A stretch of DNA of 64,000 nucleotides from assembly GCA_947561395.2 (NCBI GenBank), contig OX387185.1, positions 44,278,602 through 44,342,601 of the forward strand, in the 5' to 3' direction. Each line of letters starts with the position of its first letter. The first letter of the stretch is position 1. Source of the DNA: Buxus sempervirens. Taxonomy: Eukaryota > Streptophyta > Magnoliopsida > Buxales > Buxaceae. The notes under the pieces were generated by a model. It was not told where the DNA came from. It made no database searches and was given only the letters and a program-made list of their open reading frames with translations. The translations under genes and the position numbers were made by a program. Shown piece by piece: positions 33,901 through 42,900 of the stretch.

Positions 33901-36900
33901 GTTCCACGATTTTCAACACAAGTACTTCCTTTTTTTTTTTTGGGTAATCTTCAACACAAGTACTTGGTTGTAGGGGTGCTAAACGGGCTGGCCCGGGCCC
34001 GTTTAGCGCGGGTCGTGACACGCGTGGCCCGTTTTGTATATACTCTCGGCTAGGTACGGCACGCCCCAGCCGGCAGGCTGTGCCGGGTCAGGCCCGTCGG
34101 GCCTGGCAGGCCTAGGGTATTAAAAAATAATTTTTTTATAAAAAAAATCAAGGAAAATTCCAAAAAATAGTAAAAAATCACAGAAAAATTCTGAAAAATT
34201 TGTTTATTATTTACAAAATTGTTTTACACATATTGGGATAGATTTTGCTAAAAAATATATATATATAAATTAATTAATTATTATAAGTACAACTTTGCAA
34301 ATATAACAATAGTAACTTGATTTATAACTTTCTTAAAGTCTTGTCAAAATTTTGACCAATGGTCGGCCTAGGGAAATCCCCCCCCCCCCAATGTGAGCAC
34401 TCTGTCGGGTCTACCCGCCATTGGCTAAAACGTTGAATAAGACTCTAATAAAGTAAGAAGAAAAGAATAAGAGATTGTAGAAGAGGTGGTTTGGAGCTAG
34501 TGGGAAGGGATAGACCTATTTATAGAAAACCAAAAGTGGTTTTTTACCATCTCTACCCTCCAATATGACTGTTATTTGACAGTTGGAAGGGTAGAAAAGG
34601 TTAGTCAATTACAACCATATTCCCAATATAGCTGTTGGGGGGGGGGGGGGGGGGGTTGTAAAAGAGGCAAAAAGGTGGTTGAAAGAGGCAAAAACCACTT
34701 TTTTGGAGGTAAAAGAGGACTAGCCCTCAGCGGGCCCGTGCCGCCCGCGTGCCCTAGCGGGCTGTGACTAAACAGGTCGAGGGCCTAGGCCCCCCAACCC
34801 GGCACGGCATGCCCTAGGGTCGTAGGTGTGCTGGCCCGAGCCTGGTATGGCCTGAGCCGGGGCACACCTCAGGCTTGCTTATCGGGCCGTGCCGGCCCGA
34901 TAAACAAGCCTACTTGGTTGGGTCTTTTTACTCGGCCGGCACGGCAGGTAAGCAAGCCTACTTCGTTGGGTCTTTTTTTGTACTGCGTTGGGTCTTTTTA
35001 CTCCTATTCTCTTCTGTATCAGAAGCAAAAACGACAAGATGCCACGTCATGTCAACTTTCTTTCTAGCTTTTGATCCTTTAATAGTTCTTAATAATTAGC
35101 TTCAGGTGATTTGAAGTCACTCGCTTTTAAGTCCGGTACGGCCCAATAAACAAGCTTTACTTTTATTTTTGGGAAATTTAAGTTTTAGTAGTGCTTTATC
35201 AAATTATTTAAGATTAGTCGGCAAAGTTTTGAGTTTTAACTTTTAATACACTTTTATCAAACTATTTAATTTTTAGTGTCATTTAAATGTTACGGATAAA
35301 TTCTTCCAAAAATACCCTTATACAATTTACTTTCGAGACTTATACAAGCAATAAATTGACTTGTACAAGTCATTTTAGACTTGTACAAGTAATAAAATGA
35401 CTTGTACAAGTCAAAAATTAACTTGTACAAGTCAATAAAGTGACTTATACAAGTCATTTGGATAAGTGACGTAAGGGCATTTTTAGAAGAATTTATCCGT
35501 AACAGTGAAATGACTCTAAAAATTAAATAGTTTGATAAAAATGTATTAAAAGTTAAAACTCAAAACTTTGCCGACTAAATCTTAAATAATTTGATAAAGC
35601 ACCACTAAAACTTAAATTTCCCTTTATTTTTTTGGATAGTCAATAGACAAGCCTACTTTGTTTTTTTTTGATAGTCAATAAACAAGCCTACTTCGTTACC
35701 AAAAAAAACAATAAATAAATAAACAACCCTACTTTTTACTCCTGTTCTTCTTCTATATCACAAGGTTATGGATTCAAAAACGACAAAATGCTACATCATG
35801 TCAACTCTCTTTCTAGCTTTTGATCCCTTAATTGTTATCTTCAGGTGATTTGAAGTCACCCACTTTTTATCCTTTCAATGGCACGTCCACATCACAATTA
35901 TACAGATTGAATGATTGAACTGTATAATCGCAAAAAACAAGCCATGAATGAGTGCTCAAACACAGAACCTTAAATAAAATCCTTTACACACAAAGCCTCA
36001 AACACATCCAAACAAACAAACAAAACTGAAGAAAAAGGCAAAAAAAGGAGAGAATGAGCGGCTATGGTGGGAAAGAGGAGTCTTTTTCTGGAGCAATACT
36101 TCTTTGAATCATTTGCCAGCAGCGCGATGGGTAATCCATTCTACAGGGTGAAGATTTCCTCAACGAAATACAAAGTATCAAAACATCCATCCAGGTTACT
36201 ATCTCACAAGACAAATTACTTTGTTTATTGTTATCTGAACCTTTGTTTCTTCCTTTTAATCAGCACTGTAATCACCAGTAGAAAAACCCTTGAGGTTAGT
36301 TCTCTATCCCTCCCTTCATTGACTATTCTGTCAGTTCACGGCGTTATAGGACGTCAGAACGAGATGTTTTTGGCTCGTTCCTGGTCCAATACAGAAGAAG
36401 ACCTCCGAGGCTGCGATATTTGATATATCGCGACATCAAGGAGTGCCAAACACAAAATTTCAGTGGTTTAGGCATTTAGAATCATATGAACCTTCAAAAA
36501 TTACTTAAGATGACCATATGAATAACAGGACTATATTTCAAAAGAAAGACAAATCACCCACTGAAGATCTTCTTAGACCCAGGTACCATTTGTGAAATCA
36601 GTCTTCTTTCTCTACTCATTCATCAAACTATCAAACCATGTAAATATTTCTGTATCTATACTTTGTTTCACACTGTATTTAGTGGTTGATCAATCAGGAC
36701 AACAGTGACATTGATGATCAACTTACTATACTCAATAGTTAACAGCATCACACCACAGTGAATACGCACTGAAAATTTATGAAAAGATTGCCACTTGTGT
36801 TGATGATTTTAAAAATAGGTCCCCAAATTGTGTTAGTTTTAATGGTTAGTCTATCTAAATAGTGTTATGGATGATATAAGCCATTCCAAGGGAAGGCCTA

Positions 36901-39900
36901 ACATCTTAGTGGATTAAATGTGATAGCGCACAAAAATATCCAGTTTTCTTCAAATTAATAAGCTTATTAAGATAGTTGTTAGATTAATGTTGTGCATGAA
37001 TAGGGATAGATTATAGAGGTCCAAGCTTGATGATAAGATTAAGAAGCACATCTTCATTGGGTATGATCAAATTTCTAAAGGCTACAAGCTTTATAATCCA
37101 AGCATTAGCAAGAGAATTGTTACTTTGTTAGTAGGGACATGGAGTTTAATGAAGTAGATTTGTGGGGTTTTAGTGATCAAGATAATGACAAATATGGTTT
37201 CTTTCCCTTCTTTCTATCCCATGAAGAGGAAGAGCAAAGAAATGGAGTTCAAGAGATTGCAACACCTCCATTATCACTAGCAAATCTTAGTACACCTTCA
37301 TCATCTTCTTTTGGAGGAACCTCTAGTGAAAGGCAGCCAAGAAGTAGGAGTCTTCGTGATATTTATAGGATAACATAAAATTTAAGTAAAGATCTAATTT
37401 TCTTTTGTCTTTTTGCATATTGGGAAAGAATATGTCTTGAAGCATTGAAGGATAAAAAGTAATGTCACGGATGAGCAGATCAATGTGATTGAGAAAAAAT
37501 TTTATTTGGCAACCATTCTAGAAGGTCAGAAGCCTATTGGAGTAGTGGGTTTTCAAAGAAAAAAAATGTTAAGCGAGAAGTTGAAATAATTAAGGCAAGG
37601 ATGTTAAGCAAGGATGCAGTCAACATCCCGGTGTGGACCATGATGAAGTTTTGCTCTCCGTTGCACGCTTGGAAAGCATTCAAATGATAATCTCACTTGC
37701 ACCTTAAATGAAGTGGAAGATTTATCATCTTACCAAAAAGAAAGTGGAAGATTTATCAGACTGATGTCAAATCAGCATTTTTGAATGTAACTATTGGAAA
37801 AAGGCTTATGTGGGGCAATCTGTGGGTTTGATGATCAAAGGTCATGATGACAAGGAATTAAAGTTGAGGAAAGCCTTGTATACTTTGCAGCGGTGCCAAG
37901 GGTAGAGGTGCTTATCGGCCCACCCCTTGAGCCGTGCCCTACCGTGCCTATATATATATGGGCACGTGGCCCATCGGGCTGCGGCAAGTTTGGCACGTGG
38001 GCTGGTAGGGCCCCCCGCGTGCTGGCCTGGCAAGCGGGCCCGCCAGGGGCTAGCCAAGGGCCGTTTGGCTAGCCTCATTAAACCCTCCAAAAGTGATTTT
38101 TTGTCCATTTTTTGACTGTTTTACCCCCAACAGCCATATAACAACTATATTAGGGGGGTATGCTTGTACTTGACTGTAAATAATAATTTCCACCTTTCTA
38201 ACTGCCAAATAATAATCATATTGGTAAAAGTGGTAAAAACCCACTTTTGATCTTCTAGATTAGTCTAAGTTTTATTATATTTTTTTTAATCAAAGTTTAG
38301 GAAATTTACTTTCTCTTTTTTTTTCTTTTAAATTGCAAATGAAAGATAGATGAGTGGGTGCCAACCTAGTTGGGATATGCTCATACTATAGTGATGCAGT
38401 ATTATTTGTGCAAGTGATTATGTAATATTTGCAAAGTTGTACTTGTACTTGTAATAATTAATTTATTTATATTTTTTTGAGCAAAATCTATCTTAATATG
38501 TGTAAGAAAATTTTGTGAATAATAAACATATTTTTCAGAATTTTTTTTGTGATTTTTTACTTTTTTTGGAATTTTCTTTGATTTTTTAAAAAAATTATTT
38601 TTAATACTCCCGGCCCACCAGCTAGGACTTGCCGTGCCGGGGGTTTATGTAAAACGGGCCTGGCATGCCGCAGCCTGCGCTAAACCGACCCGGGCAGTGC
38701 CGGGCCGGCTCGTTTAGCACTCATAGCCAGGGGTTTGGAATAGTAGAATTGACAAATATTTCCAGGTTTACAAAGTGTCCACATGAATATGCATTGTATT
38801 CTAAGGTGTGTGAAAATATAGATATCATCTATGTTGATGATTTAACTTTTACGAATAATAATCTAAGCATGTTTGGAGAGCTCAGGCAAGCAATGGCTAA
38901 GGATTTTGAAGTGACTTATATTGATCTCATTTCTTACTATCTTGGCATTGAGATAAAACAAATGGAGAGAAGGATCTTTTTTCTCAAGACGGTTTTGCCA
39001 CCAAAAAAAAAAAAAGAAATAGCTTACTCGCTTGCGGGGAAATACTGCATGCATTGGACCCTCCCTAGACCCTAAACAATGACGGGAGCCTCATGCACTG
39101 TGCTAGCCCTTTTAAGAAGGTTTTACAAAGGAGATCCTTAAAAAGATTCAAGATGGAAATTTGCCAATCTATAATTACTTTAATAGAATGTTGAATTTGT
39201 CTAAGCAGGAAGAAGGAGAAATGGTGTACTACACAATGTTCAAGAATCTTGTTGGAATTGTAAGATTCTTAGTTTACACAAGGCTAGATATATTGTTTGC
39301 GGTGGGGCTTGTTAGTAGGTTAATTGAGGCACCAAGCATGAGACATTTTAAGGATTCATCATCATATCAAAGGCACAATGGCTTTTGTTATTCATTTTCT
39401 AAGGAATTTATACTTGAAGGATATAGTGCTAGTGATTGGGCTAGAGATGTGGATGACGGAAGAGTACTACCAGCTTTATTGCCTACTTTTGAAGTATGGA
39501 TTTTACATGACGTTTAAAAAAGCAACCAATTGTTACACACTCCACATTTGAAGCTGAGTATGTTGTTCCCACTTCTTGTGTTTGTTGTACCATTTGACTA
39601 AGAAGACTGTTAAAAGAGCTACATATGTTGTTCCCACTTCTTGTGTTTGTTGTACCATTTGACTAAGAAGACTGTTAAAAGAGCTACATATGTCACAAGA
39701 GGAAGCATATAGATATAAGGTATCATTTTCTTAGAGATTGCATTGCAAAGAATAAAGTGCGAGTGAATTTTGTGAAAGCATATGAGCAAGTTGTAGATAT
39801 TTTTACAAAGCCTCTATGACAACTTTTTGCAAGGTAGGGACTATGCTTGGAGTAACAAGAAATTAAGTTTAGAAGGGAGTGTTATGAAGATACAATTAAT

Positions 39901-42900
39901 TTATTATCTGTGTGTTTAATTGGAGAGGGTCATGTCCTGGAGGTTGAAAAATGGTCTTGAATGAGTTTGTTGGGTAATTAAGTGGTTGAGTCTAAAGATA
40001 GCATGTAAATCTCTTGATGTAGAAGGAATAAAAAAGAGCAAAGGTATACCGAAAAGATTGTCTCTTCACACTTTCGCCTCTAAAGATTTCATTTTCCCTA
40101 TCTCCAACCTTAAGAAAATAAAGAGAATGAAATTTTCATGGAACTCAAATATATTATATTGAACTTAGCATGTAGTATATCACCTCATTGATGACTAGTA
40201 GATGGGGAAGGATTTGGTAGTAGTTTGTAACATCCCAGATCCCATATCAAAATGGATGAATACCCAATATGGTATATGAGTTAGGAGTGGCACCCTTCCT
40301 ATCGGCCATGAATTTTAGGATAGAAGAGAGGACTGCCCCCTCAAGTTGTCACAAATGGTATCGGAGTTGGATTTGGGTCCAGTAGTTTGTAGCTGTTATA
40401 GGTTCTGACGTTACCTGTGGGAGGTAGTTGGATTGACGAGGGCGAGTTGATGAGAGTGGGGCCGGTGATGGCCTGGGAGCCTACGAGGTTGGTGAACCAC
40501 TGCACTACCTCATGGGTTTTAAGATGAAAAAAGGGGGATCGCCCCCTTGGGTAGTCACACAATTTGTAAAGAAAAGTTTCTATGGTGGTGGTAGCTGTAT
40601 TTGCAAGCAACAATACCCCAGTTTACATTTGAGTAGAAGGAACAAGAAAAAGTAGAAAATCCAAAAAGGCTTCATCAGGGAGGAAGTAGTCGTTTCTAGT
40701 ACTCTGAGGGAAGAACTAGGCTTAACATTGTGATAATGGTTAAGTTTGCACCCTAAAGAATTTGGGGCTTAAATAAAATTTACATTTGAGTAGAAGGAAC
40801 AAGAAAAAGTAGTAACTCCAAACAGGATTTAGACGGGATGAAGTAGTCGTTTCTAGTACTTTGAGGGAAGAACTAGGCTTAACATTGTGATAATGGTTAA
40901 GTTTGCACCCTAAAGCATTAGGGGCTTAAATAAAAATTGCAGAAATCAAGTTAGAGACAATGTAGATGAGCTTGACTTTTTGGGCTTGATAGAAGATATG
41001 CGTGTGATTTGTGCTGATAAGATGTAATTACTATGTACCTTGAAAAATCATACAAGCCCTTAGACATTAGATTGAGCATGATAATGGGCCTAAATTAGGA
41101 AATTTAAGTGATTGATAAAGGCATTCAAGCAACTAAACAAGGTTGAAAGGATAATAGAACAATTAAGAAAAAGCAGTATACATGATTGACTGGAGTTAAA
41201 TATTAAGCTAGGATAAGAAATACGAATAATGTCTCAAAAGCTATAAATTAATAAAAGGCTTTTCTCAAAACCCAAGATATATGAGACACAAGGATAACCT
41301 AAATATGAGGTTAGAGAGTGAGGAGAAAATGGTTGCGGAAATGATTCTGGGGTTTCAATTCATGAAGAGTAGTAGGAACTTTCTAGGGGTTTTGCACTCA
41401 TGAAGAATAGCATCGGGAAAGCAACAATAGGGGTTTAATATTTTTGTTTAGCTATTAATAAATTTGTTAGAGAAAGTTATGGATGATGAATTGTGCATAA
41501 CTAACCCTATGAACTTGAACTCCATACGCGGGGATAGATTTTGTGATTTAGATCCCGAATAAAAGAAAAAATTCAGGAATAGAGAACAATATACTTACTC
41601 TTGATTGTGCTAAAAGGCTAAAAGCTACGTTATATGCAGTCGAAAACATAGAGATACTCAATTCTACAGAGTGGACTATGCTTGGTTGGCTTATTGCAAT
41701 TAATTGAATATCTTAAATCAAGAAAATTAAAGCTTTTAATATGATACTTGTCATAAAGTAAACATACACAAGATAAATTACTTAAGAAATATGATGAAGT
41801 TTAAAAGCATAATAATGAATGTAATGGAATTATTGATATAGAAGTAAAAATAGGGATGTCGTTTAAAAAATTTTTATAGCCTTTTTAGTATCATTATCTA
41901 ATCTTTTAAAAGTATGATTGAGAACATAATTGATAGTAATTTGGGCTTAATAATAGGAACTATAAAGGTGTAGCACAGCAAGAGAGAGCCATGACTAATA
42001 TAATAAAATATTTAATGCGTTAGAATGGATTATATAGATTAAGATTATAATGACATGCTATGAATATTGTATAACTAGTTTCATAAGAGATATTATATTT
42101 AATTTTCTGATGATCAATCAAAAATGAAAATGGAATATAGAATACTAAAACTAAATCATACCATATCTATAGTATTATATAAAGCCAACCTGCAAGATTA
42201 TTGTTGACATTTAATGATGATCAATCAAAAAGGAAAAAGGAAGAGGGTGAGTCTTGGCGCAACTATACAATTGCTCTATTGTGGCCTAAAGGTCCAGAGT
42301 TTGAGCCACAAGAAATAGCATCCCCACTTGTGGAGGTAAGGCCATGTACATTAGACCCTCCTCAGACCCTATGCAATAGCAGGAGCCTCGTGCACTGGGC
42401 TAGCTCTTTACTTTCATATACTGTGAAGAGAATATTTGGAAGCTCCCGGGTGGTCGATCCTTCCTTAAGGCAAGAACAAGAGATGCCTAGCTGTTTCTGA
42501 TCCCACATGGAGCTAAAATGGTGGGTTACTATGAGAATCTAACTCCAGATTAGGAGTAAAAGTTAGAATGTCCCAACATTTTCAATTTCCATTTCACAGC
42601 CGCAAATTCATGTCCGCACTAGTTGCAAGTTTATTCATTTTGAATAACTGCATATATTGGAATATGGCATATATATATATATAAGAGCTTGACATTGTGA
42701 TTGTTGGCATACTGCATCATAATGACTAAAAGAAATATAACATGAGAAACAATCCAACGGGGAAATGAATATTGAATATATGTATGTATATAGGACAACT
42801 AGAATTGTCATTCCATATTCTTAATAGATATCACTGGGGCTAAGAATGGAGTTTTTTTTTCCTTATGGTATAATGACTTGTATGTAACATGTATGAGCAT

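Larger units (their letters stand above)
36990..40110 (+). mobile_element. Truncated Copia relic with nested hAT element and SINE
   Basis: From integrase C-terminus ([20 protein letters not shown] near 37022) through a Ser-rich linker (37140-37376), RT ([20 protein letters not shown], with [13 protein letters not shown] at 38824-38862) and RNase H ([14 protein letters not shown] near 39423, STFEAEYVV) to a polypurine tract AGAAGGGAG (39871-39879) and LTR start TGTTATGAAGATAC (39880). The 5' LTR, gag and protease are missing. RT is split at 37903-38725 by a hAT element and at about 39016-39113 by a SINE. Antisense to the SEP-like gene. Confidence 0.85.

Noticed and set aside
42246..42410. A tRNA gene because of box A and box B
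   Set aside because: No cloverleaf can be drawn, and the Au SINE body follows directly.
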